Assembly: GCF_017744445.1 (NCBI RefSeq)
Contig: NZ_JAGIBH010000002.1
Location: 62,001 to 126,000 of the forward strand
DNA from: Caulobacter sp.
GTDB lineage: Bacteria > Pseudomonadota > Alphaproteobacteria > Caulobacterales > Caulobacteraceae
Direction: 5' to 3'
DNA: 64,000 bases
The notes under the pieces were generated by a model. That model saw nothing but the letters and a program-made list of their open reading frames with translations, did not search any database and was not told the DNA's origin. This document shows positions 45,800 to 55,753 of the stretch, piece after piece; the stretch's first letter is position 1, and each line of letters starts with the position of its first letter. The position numbers and the translations under genes were made by a program.

Positions 45800-46130
45800 T
45801 TTAGCAAGCTAAGCCATACATGCGCGCCCGTGAACCACGTTAGGTGGAGGTTGCGAGCGCCGGCTTTGGCGCGAATGTCTATAAAGGTCGAAAGCCGACC
45901 TCCAAGGTCGGCACCCACCTTACATCTCTCGAAGGCTGCAGCGTGCTGACCTGAACGGGTTGGTCAAGGACCGCCCTCCGGGCGGCCGCCACGCGGCGGC
46001 GCTGCGCGCCGTCCTTGAGCAACCCGTTCAGGTCAGCGACCGTCTCGCCGTGAGATGAAAGGAAACGCCTCTCCCCAGAGAGGAGAGAGGCGCACTTGCC
46101 GTAAGGACCTAGAGGGGAACTGAGCCCCAC
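45800..46130. other. Gap of the low-GC islet, containing palindrome H
   Basis: About 330 bp with no supportable gene. It contains the 93-bp palindrome H at 45945-46037 and ordinary sequence on each side. Confidence 0.5.
45945..46037. repeat. Palindrome H (93 bp) in the low-GC islet
   Basis: Perfect 17-bp outer arms GCTGACCTGAACGGGTT / AACCCGTTCAGGTCAGC, continued by GGTCAAGGAC / GTCCTTGAGC with minor mismatch, and several GC hairpins in the centre. It lies between the two low-GC genes. It could be a strong bidirectional terminator or a replication/transfer or attachment structure. Confidence 0.9.
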
Positions 46131-46337
46131 CTAGCTCGTGTGGCAGGACGGCGAGCACCAGTAGCAACCATTCGATTGCGGATAGTAGGCCTTCGCCGCT
46201 ACCACCGCGCTCGCACAGCCATAGTGCTCACCAACATACTGAAGATTTTGCGCGCTCGGCAGATACGAGCAGTCCGACTTGTGGACCTCGTGATCACCGT
46301 TCGACTGAGCATTCTTGTTAACGTAGTAGCTCGACAT
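46131..46337 (-). CDS. Small cysteine-rich protein, unknown
   Basis: 68-aa protein with four cysteines in a regular layout: DCSYLP, YGCASAV, NGCYWCSPSCHTS, preceded by YYVNKNAQSNGDHEVH. The Cys/His pattern could hold a zinc ion. Similar short proteins, all with NGDHEVH-like and NGC-x-x-C segments, occur widely in bacteria and are unassigned (recalled, not searched). Low GC, in the same islet as the preceding gene. Confidence 0.75.
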   Translation of the reverse strand: MSSYYVNKNAQSNGDHEVHKSDCSYLPSAQNLQYVGEHYGCASAVVAAKAYYPQSNGCYWCSPSCHTS

Positions 46338-46781
46338 ATTGCCATTCCTTCAACCTTCGCAAACCCTTGTTGCGTAAGGCCTAGAACGACTTGAGGGTTG
46401 ACAAAGCGAGCCTCCAGGAGTCTTCTCCTGGGTGTCACGGCGACTTCCCTGCACCCCCAAGTCAATTGGTTTGCAAGGGGACCTCGATCGTAAGAGACCG
46501 TCGGGTTGCCGCCCGGCGGTCTCGCCGTTTTCGGGATCCTGTACCACAAGGGATGACTCTACCGTCACGGGGAGTCAAGGCGGGCACCAGCGCAATATGT
46601 TGGGGACCAGGAAGCCTATCGGACACCATTCCTAGTGGTTCTTAGATCGTTCGATTCTATTTCAACCTTCAACGATTCGTTTACGCGACGCCGTTCGTTG
46701 AATTTTGATCGCCCCTAACCCCTCATCCGTCGGCTTCGCCGCCACCTTCTCCCGCAAGGGGAGAAGGGATACCAAAATGGC
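46338..46781. other. Intergenic region with a candidate small-RNA terminator
   Basis: About 440 bp without a supportable protein gene, AT-rich at its right end. A stable hairpin GAGACCG...CGGTCTC followed by CGTTTT at about 46496-46536 looks like a plus-strand terminator, and a TTGACA-like box lies near 46396. A half copy of repeat family E occupies 46718-46769. Confidence 0.4.
46718..46769. repeat. Half copy of palindromic family E
   Basis: The sequence AACCCCTCATCCGTCGGC...CTTCTCCCGCAAGGGGAGAAGGG matches one arm of elements E1-E3, particularly the right and left ends of E3. The partner arm is absent, so this is probably a degraded element just upstream of the GNAT gene. Confidence 0.8.
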
Positions 46782-47207
46782 ATGACCACCCTCCTCCACC
46801 CCGCCACCGACGCCGAGATCCTCGCGACCTTCGACGTCATGCACCACCTGCGCCCCGCCCTGAACCGCGAGACCTATGCCGCGCGGATCCGGGGGCTGAT
46901 GGCCTCGGACGGTTTCCGGCTCACCGCCGTCGTCGAAGACGGCCAAGTGCGCGCCGTGGCCGCGTGGCGGGTCCTGGACATGCTGTATTGCGGCCGGTTC
47001 CTGAGCGTCGACGACCTGGTCTCGGACCCGGACGCGCGCTCGAAAGGCCACGGCAAGGCGCTGCTGGACTGGCTGAAGGACGAAGCGCGGCGACAGGGGT
47101 GCGGGCATCTGGAGCTGATCTCCAACGTCGTCCGCGAACGGGCGCATGCGTTCTATTTCCGCGAGGGGCTGGCGGTGGATGCGTTCCACTTCCGGGTGAA
47201 GCTCTAG
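46782..47207 (+). CDS. GNAT family N-acetyltransferase
   Basis: 141-aa single-domain acetyltransferase. The acetyl-CoA binding region is the segment RSKGHGKALLDWLKDEARRQ (about 86-105), which contains a Q/R-x-x-G-x-G/A-like pyrophosphate loop; the strand VDDLVSDPDAR precedes it. The C-terminal catalytic strand is FYFREGLAVDAFHFRV. Substrate unknown. Followed by palindromic element E2. Confidence 0.88.
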   Translation: MTTLLHPATDAEILATFDVMHHLRPALNRETYAARIRGLMASDGFRLTAVVEDGQVRAVAAWRVLDMLYCGRFLSVDDLVSDPDARSKGHGKALLDWLKDEARRQGCGHLELISNVVRERAHAFYFREGLAVDAFHFRVKL

Positions 47208-47240
47208 CGGGCTGATCTTCGACGGGGACGGGTGTTGGAT

Positions 47241-47419
47241 CCCTCTCTCATGGAGAGAGGGAGGGGCCCGCGCCGTCAGGCGTGGGAGGGTGAGAGGGTA
47301 GGCGAAGCCCCGTCCGGGTTGGCACATCTCGCTGAGTTTTCAGGATTATTCGGTGGGCGGTGTAACCTCTCACCCTCCCATGCTTCGCATGGGCCCCTCC
47401 CTCTCTCTCAGAGAGAGGG
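47241..47419. repeat. Palindromic element E2 (about 179 bp), convergent junction
   Basis: Arms at about 47241-47297 and 47366-47419. Outer ends CCCTCTCTC / GAGAGAGGG and inner GTGGGAGGGTGAGAGG / CCTCTCACCCTCCCA. The design equals E1 with CTCTCTC in place of CTCTCCC. It lies after the GNAT gene. Confidence 0.88.
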
Positions 47420-47901
47420 TGCGGGTAAGGCACGAGCGTCCACGCCCTCGCGTCCCCGGCCCCAAAACCTGCCGTACAGTCTATCCACCTCGTCGCGGGG
47501 AAAGGGCGCGATGGCCAGCGACCGATTGCGGCGGCGAGGGGCGATCGAGCGGGCGCGCTCGTCGGTGCGGGGTAACAGCCGCAACTGCACCATCCTACGG
47601 CGGTCGGCCCTGGAACACAGAAACGACGGTGGATGCAGGCCGAAGGGCGCGACAGGTTCGGGGAAACCCGGACATCAGGGACCAGGCTTCGCGGCCTAGC
47701 CCGCCCGTCGGAGGCTTCAAGGGCGGTGAGGCGCAAACAGCGTCGGACCGTCACGCTTCCGGAAAACGACCGCGCGGAGCGTCTGGCTTCGTCGAAACGG
47801 TACTTCTCCACCTTGCTCCGGACGCTGTCCGGCGCTCCGCGTCCCTTTCCATCGATCCCTTCAGCGGGCGACCACCGCGTGAAGCGGCGGCGGCGTGGCC
47901 T
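47420..47901. other. Unassigned 480-bp stretch, possible structured RNA
   Basis: No convincing protein: all open frames are Arg-rich with rare codons (CGA, CTA, AGA) and no recognisable motif. The sequence is full of short complementary pairs, for example GGTGC...GCACC at about 47564-47591 and GGCC...GGCC around 47606-47642, with AACACAGAAACGACGG between. This resembles a structured RNA, and RNase P RNA and tmRNA were considered, but their hallmark sequences were not found. Confidence 0.35.
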
Positions 47902-48927
<1,026 letters not shown>

Positions 48928-48945
48928 CTAGGTCAGGCAAGAGGC

Positions 48946-49347
48946 CTATCGCGGTCGGCGCGGGCGGGCCATGCGCTCCAGTTCGTCGGCGCGGGCCTCG
49001 GTCCAGTCGAGGACGCAGGCCTGGGCCTCGATGCCGCCCTGGCGGCCGTACTCCCGCTCGTCCAGATAGGCTCGGCACTCGGCGTCGCGGTCCCGGATCC
49101 AGGCCCGCTGGGCGTTGCGCAGGAGGATTTTCTCGCGAGACGTCTTCAGACGCCCCATCGCCGCCTGGTAGGCGCGGTTCAGGCGGACGTCCTGCTTATC
49201 GGCATAGGTCGCGACGCAGCTCATGATCTCGATGGTCGGGCCGCCGGCGCGATCGCAGCGCTCCATCGGCGTGAGCGGGCGTTGGCCCTGCGCTTGAGCG
49301 GCAGGCGCGGCCAGCAGCAGGGCGGCGACAGCGAGGGCGCGGATCAT
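48946..49347 (-). CDS. Secreted LprI/DUF1311-like protein
   Basis: About 133 aa with a signal peptide (about 1-21) and a DUF1311/LprI-like domain containing CDRAGG, IEIMSCVATYADKQDVRLNRAYQAAM and the aromatic/cysteine tail ACVLDWTEARADEL. Related proteins include a mycobacterial lysozyme inhibitor. It may protect peptidoglycan or bind small ligands. An ATG at 49362 is an alternative. Confidence 0.85.
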   Translation of the reverse strand: MIRALAVAALLLAAPAAQAQGQRPLTPMERCDRAGGPTIEIMSCVATYADKQDVRLNRAYQAAMGRLKTSREKILLRNAQRAWIRDRDAECRAYLDEREYGRQGGIEAQACVLDWTEARADELERMARPRRPR

Positions 49348-49401
49348 CGGGACAAGCTCCACCTTGGGAGCGCCACCCTAGCCCGCGCCTCGCCGGCTCA
49401 G

Positions 49402-49833
49402 CTAGTGACTCGAGACGCCCAGGCGATTCCAGAGGTTGATCTGGGCGACGATGACCGTCAGGGCGCTGGCCTGCTGGTCGGTCCAGTGCTCGCGCAGGGC
49501 GGCCCGCAGCGGGGCGAAGCCTTCCGGCTGGGGCAGCTTGGTCAGGGCCTCGGCCCAGGCCAGGGCGGCCTTTTCGGCGGCGGTGAAGTCCTCGACGTGG
49601 CGCCAGACGACCAGGCGGTCCAGGCGCGCATTGGTCTCGCCGTCCTCGCGGGCCTCGTGGCTGTGCATCTTCACGCAGTAGGCGCAGTCATTCAGCTGCG
49701 AGACGCGCAGATAGATCAGGTGCTTGAGGCCGCTGGGGATGCCCGCGGCGCGCACCGCCATCTCGGCGGCGAAGAAGGCCTTGTAGACCTCGGGAACGTT
49801 CTGATCGTGGCGGAAGGCGGCGGTGTCGCCCAT
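49402..49833 (-). CDS. AhpD-like carboxymuconolactone decarboxylase family protein
   Basis: 143-aa alkylhydroperoxidase-like protein. The redox CxxC and proton-relay His occur as C50-A-Y-C53-x3-H57 (NDCAYCVKMHSHEA), the signature of AhpD-type CMD proteins. It probably reduces peroxides or regenerates a peroxidase. The start at 49833 gives the standard N-terminus with an upstream ribosome-binding site (AAGGAGATG). Confidence 0.93.
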   Translation of the reverse strand: MGDTAAFRHDQNVPEVYKAFFAAEMAVRAAGIPSGLKHLIYLRVSQLNDCAYCVKMHSHEAREDGETNARLDRLVVWRHVEDFTAAEKAALAWAEALTKLPQPEGFAPLRAALREHWTDQQASALTVIVAQINLWNRLGVSSH

Positions 49834-49917
49834 GGTCTCATCTCCTTGGGGCCGGAAGCGGCCCTTCAGAGACAAGACGAGGCAGGCGCGGCGGACGTGA
49901 CGTCCGCCACCAGAAAT

Positions 49918-50880
49918 TTACTGCAGGCCGGCGCGGCCGATGGCGTAGAAGCGCTCGGCGCGCTGCTTGCGCAGCGCCTCGGCGCTCATGGCGGCCATGC
50001 CCTTCAGCTCGTCCTCGACCGCGTCGCCGACGGCCTGGATGGCCGTCTCGGTATCGGAGTGCGCGCCGCCGGCGGGCTCTTCGATGATGCGGTCGACGAT
50101 GCCCAGCTTGATCAGGTCCTGGGCGGTGATGCGCATGTTGGTCGCCGCGTCCTTGGCCCGGGCGCCGTCGCGCCACAGGATCGAGGCCGCGCCTTCCGGC
50201 GAGATCACCGAATAGATCGAGTGCTCCAGGATCAGCACGCGGTTGGCGCCGGCCAGGGCGATCGCGCCGCCGCTGCCGCCTTCGCCGACGATGGTGGCGA
50301 CCATCGGCACACCCAGCGTCAGACACCTTTCTGTCGAGCGGGCGATGGCCTCGGCCTGGCCCCGCTCCTCGGCGCCCAGGCCCGGATAGGCGCCGGCGGT
50401 ATCCACGAAGGTGATGACCGGCAGGCTGAAGCGCTCGGCCATGTCCATCAGGCGGACGGCCTTACGGTAGCCCTCGGGGCGGGCCATGCCGAAGTTGTGC
50501 TTCAGGCGCGTCGTCGTATCGTGGCCCTTCTCGTGGCCCATGACAACGACGGGCTGACCGCGGAAGCGGCCCAGGCCCCCGACGATGGCCTGGTCGTCGG
50601 CGAACTTGCGGTCGCCGCGCAGCTCGACGAACTCGTCGATCAGGCCTGCGACATAATCGCGCAGATGGGGCCGCTGGGGGTGCCGGGCGACCATGGTCTT
50701 CTGCCAGGCGTCCAGATTGGCGTAGGCTTCCTTGCGGAGGTCCTGAGCGCGATCGCGCAGGGCCTGGATCTCGGCGTCGAACGCGCCCGGCCCAGCCGTC
50801 TCGGAGAGCCGGGACAGCTCTTCGATTTTGCTTTCCAGGTCAGCGATTGGGCGTTCGAAATCGAGATAATGGGCGGCCAT
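49918..50880 (-). CDS. accA: Acetyl-CoA carboxylase carboxyltransferase subunit alpha
   Basis: 320-aa enzyme subunit that, with AccD, transfers carboxyl from biotin to acetyl-CoA, the first step of fatty-acid synthesis. N-terminal coiled coil (about 8-60), then the crotonase-like domain with KGHDTTTRLKHNFGMARPEG, the oxyanion-type GGSGGAIALAGANRVLILEH and IVDRIIEEPAGGAH. Full length for the family. It is probably constitutive. Upstream lies a short palindrome at 51021-51039. Confidence 0.98.
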   Translation of the reverse strand: MAAHYLDFERPIADLESKIEELSRLSETAGPGAFDAEIQALRDRAQDLRKEAYANLDAWQKTMVARHPQRPHLRDYVAGLIDEFVELRGDRKFADDQAIVGGLGRFRGQPVVVMGHEKGHDTTTRLKHNFGMARPEGYRKAVRLMDMAERFSLPVITFVDTAGAYPGLGAEERGQAEAIARSTERCLTLGVPMVATIVGEGGSGGAIALAGANRVLILEHSIYSVISPEGAASILWRDGARAKDAATNMRITAQDLIKLGIVDRIIEEPAGGAHSDTETAIQAVGDAVEDELKGMAAMSAEALRKQRAERFYAIGRAGLQ

Positions 50881-51020
50881 GGACTCTTAAACGTCGCCGT
50901 TGATGAAAGGGTGCGAACCTAGTGGCGGAATCCCTCAAGGGAAAGAGGCGAGATTCCGGCAGGGAACCGACTCGAATCCGCCGGATTCTATCCACAGGCT
51001 CGAAGGTGCGGTTCACAGGT

Positions 51021-51039
51021 GAGTCTCGAATTGAGACTC
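51021..51039. promoter_or_regulatory. Short perfect dyad upstream of accA
   Basis: GAGTCTC-GAATT-GAGACTC, a 7-bp perfect inverted repeat located about 140 bp upstream of accA and 128 bp upstream of the divergent small gene. Position fits an operator; no regulator is known to me. Confidence 0.4.
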
Positions 51040-51166
51040 TCTCCCCTGGTGAATCGCGACAAAGAGTCCTACGTTGTTTTGTAGCAGGTCGCGGAAGACG
51101 ACTTGCGCCCCTGCGGCCCCGCCATCGAATGTGCGCGGACCCGCCTGATGAGAGCGCACAGTTCCC

Positions 51167-51364
51167 ATGCAGGTGTTCACCTTTTTCTGTGTCGAGTCTG
51201 ACGGCTCGGTCCCGCGTTTTGACGTCACGCCCTGCGCTGATGACTCGGCCGCGCGTGCGAGAGCTTACGAGTTGCTGGACATGCACCACCGCTGTGACTT
51301 CGTGGAAGTCTGGCGCGGATCGCAGCGCGTGTTCGATGTCTCGCCTCTGGTTCTCGCTGCTTAA
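51167..51364 (+). CDS. Conserved small protein, unknown
   Basis: 65-aa soluble protein beginning MQVFTFFCVESDGSVPRF with a second conserved block YELLDMHHRCDFVEVWRGSQ. It looks like a compact alpha/beta domain. Start fixed by the only in-frame ATG of this length. It lies between the divergent accA gene and the P450 gene. Function unknown. Confidence 0.75.
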   Translation: MQVFTFFCVESDGSVPRFDVTPCADDSAARARAYELLDMHHRCDFVEVWRGSQRVFDVSPLVLAA

Positions 51365-51471
51365 GTAATTTCAAGGCGCGATGAATTATTGCGCCGCAAC
51401 CTGAGCGCGCTTAGGCTTCACGTCCGGATGGGATCCAAAACGGGTCCAGCTTTCCGGAAGGCCGCAGCTCC

Positions 51472-52860
51472 ATGGACACCACAGTCCTCACCGCGCCGCT
51501 TATTCCTCCTGCTCCCAAGGTCCATCCACGTCCTCTCGGCGTCACGCCGCTGGGCCAACTGCGCGTGGCCCTGGAGATGGGCCGCAGCCTGATCGGGGCC
51601 TATTGCGAGGAAGATTATGAGAGCCTCGCCGCGCCTTACATGTTCATGGGCCAGCCGGGCCTGTTCCTGAACGACCCCGCCAGCGTGCGCCGCGTGCTGA
51701 GCTCGCCGAAATACGCCCGGCCGGTGAAGGCCGCCCGCTCGCTAAAGCCCCTGGTCGGCGAGGGCGTGCTGATGTCCGAGGGCGAGACCTGGCGGCGCCA
51801 GCGCAGGAGCCTGGCCCCGGTCTTCACCCCCGCCGCGACCGGCGGCCTGCTGCCCCACTTCATCGCCGCCGGCGCTGGACTGACCGACGCGCTGGCCGGG
51901 AAGGATCGCGCCAACCTGGCCCAGACCTTCCACCACGCCACCCTGGACGCCGTGCTACGGGCCCTGTTCTCACGCCGCGCCGACGCGGAAGGCGCGATCC
52001 TCGCCGACCTGGCTCGCCGCTACATGGAAGGGCCGGCGCACTTCAACCTCTTCGACTTCATGGCCAAGGGCGCCGACGACCTGACCTTCCTGGACGGCGA
52101 GCGACGGCGGATGGGGGCGCGCTGGTTCAAGGCGGTCGACGCCCTGATCGAGGAGCGGCGGCGCAATCCGCACCCCGAAGTCCTCGACATGCTGGACCGC
52201 CTGCTGGCCGCCCGCGACGAGGACGACCGGCCCCTGCCCGATCAGGAGATCCGCGACCAGTGCAGCTCGATGCTGGCCGCCGGCTTCGAGACCACCTCGC
52301 GCCTGCTGTTCTGGGCGACCTATCTGCTGGCGCTGGATCCCGTGACGCAGAGCCGCGTCCGGGCCGAGGTCGCGGCCTTTCCGTCCGAGCGGGTCGCCAG
52401 CCTGGACGACCTGAAGGTTTGGCCCCTGCTGCGCTCGGTGCTGTTCGAGACCCTGCGGCTCTATCCCACCGCCCCGATGATCGCCCGGCAGGCCCAGGAG
52501 GCGGACGAGGTGCTGGACTGCCCGGTCGTTCCCGGCTGCCAGATCACCATCAGCCCGTGGGTCATGCACCGGCACCGCAAGCTGTGGGACGCCCCCACCG
52601 CCTTCCGGCCCGAGCGCTTCCTAGACCAGGCCCATCCCTGGGGGATCGAGGCCTTCATGCCGTTCGGGGCGGGTCCCCGCGTCTGCATTGGGGCCGGCTT
52701 CGCCCTGGCCGAAGCCCAGATCGTGCTGGCCAGCCTGCTCGAGCGGTTCGAGGTGGCGATGGCCAGCGACCGGCCGGTCATTCCCCGCGCCTCGATCACC
52801 CTGGGGCCGGACCACGAACCAGAGTTCGTCTTGACGCCGATCGTGCAAGCGCGAGCGTGA
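51472..52860 (+). CDS. Cytochrome P450
   Basis: 462-aa heme monooxygenase. The I-helix oxygen-activation motif is AAGFETTSR. The K-helix ExxR is ETLR. The heme-binding loop FGAGPRVCIGAGFALAEAQ contains the proximal thiolate C405. The redox partner is not encoded nearby and the substrate is unknown. The form resembles class I soluble bacterial P450s of the CYP family group that oxidise fatty or terpenoid substrates, but this is not decidable here. Confidence 0.95.
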   Translation: MDTTVLTAPLIPPAPKVHPRPLGVTPLGQLRVALEMGRSLIGAYCEEDYESLAAPYMFMGQPGLFLNDPASVRRVLSSPKYARPVKAARSLKPLVGEGVLMSEGETWRRQRRSLAPVFTPAATGGLLPHFIAAGAGLTDALAGKDRANLAQTFHHATLDAVLRALFSRRADAEGAILADLARRYMEGPAHFNLFDFMAKGADDLTFLDGERRRMGARWFKAVDALIEERRRNPHPEVLDMLDRLLAARDEDDRPLPDQEIRDQCSSMLAAGFETTSRLLFWATYLLALDPVTQSRVRAEVAAFPSERVASLDDLKVWPLLRSVLFETLRLYPTAPMIARQAQEADEVLDCPVVPGCQITISPWVMHRHRKLWDAPTAFRPERFLDQAHPWGIEAFMPFGAGPRVCIGAGFALAEAQIVLASLLERFEVAMASDRPVIPRASITLGPDHEPEFVLTPIVQARA

Positions 52861-52905
52861 CGGTTGCGGTAGGAAGATCCGCCTTACCTGTTTCGAGGAC
52901 CTCCC

Positions 52906-53331
52906 ATGACCGAAGCCGCTACCCGCCCGTTCGCCACCGCCACCGACACCGGCACGGGCGTCCTGCAAACCTTCGTCACGGCCGGCCCCTCGACCATCGT
53001 CGCCGACATCTCGGTGGCTCAGGGCGGGCTGGACCTGGGTCCCGATCCGCACGAGCTGGTCGCCGCGGGCCTGGCGGCCTGCACCAGCCAGACCCTGCGC
53101 CTCTACGCCAACCGCAAGAACTGGGAAATCTCGGCCATGCATGTCGAGGTGTTCTCGCACTTCGACGCCGACGTGACCCCGCACGAACGCTTCGAGCGCG
53201 TCATCACCATCGAGGGCAACCTCAATGAGGAACAGATGGAGCGCCTGTTCGAGATCGCCGAGAAGTGCCCCATCCATAAGCTGCTGACGAACGGGGCGCG
53301 GGTGGTGACGACGGTGGGGGGCGCTGACTAG
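52906..53331 (+). CDS. OsmC family protein
   Basis: 141-aa OsmC/Ohr-like protein. The two redox cysteines occur in GLAACTSQTLRLYANRK and AEKCPIHKLL, the standard OsmC spacing. It probably reduces organic hydroperoxides or related stress substrates. It follows the P450 gene by 45 bp on the same strand. Palindromic element G follows. Confidence 0.92.
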   Translation: MTEAATRPFATATDTGTGVLQTFVTAGPSTIVADISVAQGGLDLGPDPHELVAAGLAACTSQTLRLYANRKNWEISAMHVEVFSHFDADVTPHERFERVITIEGNLNEEQMERLFEIAEKCPIHKLLTNGARVVTTVGGAD

Positions 53332-53334
53332 GCC

Positions 53335-53447
53335 ACTTGCCCCCACCTGACCGCTTCGCGGTCGTCCGCCCCCGGAGGGGGCGGAAGGTGCGCGCCGATC
53401 CTTCTTCCCCCTCCGGGGGAGGAGCGCGCAGCGCGGAGGGGGCAAGT
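53335..53447. repeat. Palindromic element G (113 bp), convergent junction
   Basis: Outer arms ACTTGCCCCC / GGGGGCAAGT, with an inner CCCCCGGAGGGGG hairpin and the related CCCCCTCCGGGGGAGG. It lies between the OsmC gene and the converging HpcH/HpaI lyase gene. Confidence 0.88.
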
Positions 53448-53451
53448 AAGA

Positions 53452-54501
53452 CTAGAACCCGTACAGCCCCGCGTACTCCGCATCCTTCCCCGCGATCTGC
53501 CGCGCGCAATCGACCATCACCTTGGCCTGCTTCCAGGTGGCGTCGTCCTGCATCTTCCCGTCGATCATGGCCACGCCCGTGCCGTCCGGCATCGCCTCCA
53601 GGATCCGTCGCGCGAAGGCGACCTCGGCCGGGTCCGGACTGAAGACCTTCTTGGCGATGTCGATCTGGCTGGGGTGCAGGCTCCAGGCGCCCGCGCACCC
53701 CATCAGGAACGCATTGCGGAACTGCTGCTCGCAGGCCACGGGGTCATCGATCGCCCCGAACGGACCGTAGAACGGCTTGATCCCATGCGCCGCGCAGGCG
53801 TCGACCATCTTGGCGAAGGTGTAGTGCCATAGGTCCTGCTGCACCGAGACGCGCGGTGAACCATCCGCATGCGGATCTTCAACCACGCGGTAGCCGGGAT
53901 GACCGCCGCCCACGCGGGTGGTCTTCATCGCTCGGCTGGCCGCCAGGTCCGCCGGACCCAGCGAAATCCCCTGCATGCGCGGGCTGGCCGCGGCGATGGC
54001 CTCGACGTTCATCACGCCCTCGGCCGTCTCCAGGATGGCGTGCAGCAGGATCGGCCGCGTGACGCCGTGCTTGGCCTCCAGCGAGGCCAGCAGCTGGTCC
54101 ATGTACATGATGTCCCATGGCCCCTCGACCTTGGGAACCATGATCACGTCGAGCTTGTCGCCAGCCTTCTCGACGATGGTCGACACCTCATCCAGGTGCC
54201 AGGGCGAGTTCAGGCAGTTGATCCGCGCCCAGAAGCCGACGCCCAGCGCCTTGAAGTCGACCTCGCGCGACATGGCGACCAGGCCGGCCAGGGCCGCGCC
54301 CTTGGCGTCGGCGGGGATGGCGTCCTCCAGGTTGGCCAGGATGACGTCGACGGTCGGGGCGATCTCGGGGACCTTGGCGCGCACCTTCTCCAGGTGCGGC
54401 GGCACGAAGTGGATCATCCGCTCCACGCGGGCCGGCAGCTCGCGATAGGGCTCGGGCGCGCCGATGGCCAGGGGTTTGAAAAAGCCGCGCGGCGTCTTCA
54501 T
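53452..54501 (-). CDS. HpcH/HpaI aldolase/citrate lyase family CoA-ester lyase
   Basis: 349-aa TIM-barrel lyase of the CitE/malyl-CoA lyase type. [20 protein letters not shown] (metal-binding Asp/Glu) and [29 protein letters not shown], and [10 protein letters not shown] are the conserved blocks. The C-terminus [20 protein letters not shown] region (WSLHPSQID) matches CoA-ester lyases. Probable substrate malyl- or methylmalyl-type CoA ester. Confidence 0.9.
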   Translation of the reverse strand: MKTPRGFFKPLAIGAPEPYRELPARVERMIHFVPPHLEKVRAKVPEIAPTVDVILANLEDAIPADAKGAALAGLVAMSREVDFKALGVGFWARINCLNSPWHLDEVSTIVEKAGDKLDVIMVPKVEGPWDIMYMDQLLASLEAKHGVTRPILLHAILETAEGVMNVEAIAAASPRMQGISLGPADLAASRAMKTTRVGGGHPGYRVVEDPHADGSPRVSVQQDLWHYTFAKMVDACAAHGIKPFYGPFGAIDDPVACEQQFRNAFLMGCAGAWSLHPSQIDIAKKVFSPDPAEVAFARRILEAMPDGTGVAMIDGKMQDDATWKQAKVMVDCARQIAGKDAEYAGLYGF

Positions 54502-54564
54502 CCGCCTACTCCCCGATTGTTCTTTTCGCAGTTGCGAGAAGACTGCGGCGACGCCGCAACCAGG

Positions 54565-55596
54565 TCAAGGCTTCGCCGGCGGCGGCTTGGCGACAGGCGG
54601 CGGCATCTCGTCGGGATCCTCGCGCTCCAGATCCTGGGCCGCGTCGTTGCTGGAGCCGGGTTTCACCGCCTTGGCGGCCTTGCGGCGGCGGGCGGCGGGC
54701 TCCAGGCGCAGGCTGGTCAGGGCGTCTTCGCCCTCCTCGCCGAACAGACCGCGCAGACGCACGTCGCGCTGCGGGTACGGGATCTCGATGCCGGCCCCGC
54801 GCAGGGCGTCGTCGATCAGCCAGGTATAGGCCGCGAAGATCGCCGCCGGACGGCGCACGGCCTCGACCGTCGGCCAGACCACCAGCTCGAACTTCAGGCT
54901 GCTCTCGCCATAGCCGACCAGCCACACTTGCGCGCGGCGGGTGGCGTCGTCGGGCGAGGTGTAGGGCGCGGCCTTGGCGGCCTTCAGCACCGCCTCGCGC
55001 ACCTTCTCCTTGTCGGCCCCGAAGGCGGTGACGAACGGCACCCGCAGGCGGCGGTTGGTGTTGCGCAGGGTCCAGTTGATGACCTGGTCGTTCACCAGCA
55101 CCGAGTTGGGGACGATGATGTCGGTGCTGTCATTGGTGCGGATCCGCGTCGCGCGCGGGCCGATCTCGTGCACCACGCCCCGGCCGCCATTGGGCAGCTC
55201 GACGAAGTCGCCCACCGCCACCAGCCGCTCGAACACCAGGCTGACCCCGGACGCGAAGTCCTTGATGATCCCCTGCAGGCCCAGACCGACACCCACGCCC
55301 AGGGCGCCGGCGAAGACCGTCAGCGAGGTCAGGTCGACGCCCATGGTCGACAGGCCCGCCACGATGCCGATGACCACCAGGCCGTAGGTGGCGACCTTCT
55401 CGACGATGTACAGCGAGGCGGCGTTACCCGCCGCCTTCTCGCGCAGCCGGCGCAGGCCCGCCGAGGTCAGTCGCGCGGCGAAGATCGCCGCCACCACGAT
55501 CAGGCTGCCCGCCGCCAGCCCGCCGACGGTCACCGACGCCTTGCCCAGCTTCAGGAGTTCAAAGGAATCGAGCGTGCGGAGCGGGTTGCCTTCCAT
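54565..55596 (-). CDS. MscS family mechanosensitive channel
   Basis: 343-aa small-conductance channel. Membrane segments at about 20-45, 60-85 and 90-115, with the pore-lining third segment GALGVGVGLGLQGIIKDFASG (Gly/Ala packing motif). The MscS beta domain has GDFVELPNGGRGVVHEIGPRATRIRTND, with VPNSVLVNDQVINWT. The C-terminal tail is Pro/Lys-rich. It is likely to relieve osmotic stress. Monocistronic. Confidence 0.94.
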   Translation of the reverse strand: MEGNPLRTLDSFELLKLGKASVTVGGLAAGSLIVVAAIFAARLTSAGLRRLREKAAGNAASLYIVEKVATYGLVVIGIVAGLSTMGVDLTSLTVFAGALGVGVGLGLQGIIKDFASGVSLVFERLVAVGDFVELPNGGRGVVHEIGPRATRIRTNDSTDIIVPNSVLVNDQVINWTLRNTNRRLRVPFVTAFGADKEKVREAVLKAAKAAPYTSPDDATRRAQVWLVGYGESSLKFELVVWPTVEAVRRPAAIFAAYTWLIDDALRGAGIEIPYPQRDVRLRGLFGEEGEDALTSLRLEPAARRRKAAKAVKPGSSNDAAQDLEREDPDEMPPPVAKPPPAKP

Positions 55597-55753
55597 GGCG
55601 CGCAGTGTGTCCGGATGACACGCATCGGATCAAGGCCTCCCCAATGTGCGTTATCCGACACTTCAACAAATGTAATTCGTGCGCCATGCTCACGCCTATA
55701 GCGTTCACGACGAGTTCCGACTCAATCAGTTAGCGAGCGTTTTGGAGGACGGC

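Noticed and set aside
47420..47901. Assigning this stretch to RNase P RNA or the two-piece tmRNA
   Set aside because: The hallmark GAGGAAAGTCC box of RNase P RNA, and a proteolysis tag reading frame or T-arm/CCA end of tmRNA, were not found on either strand.
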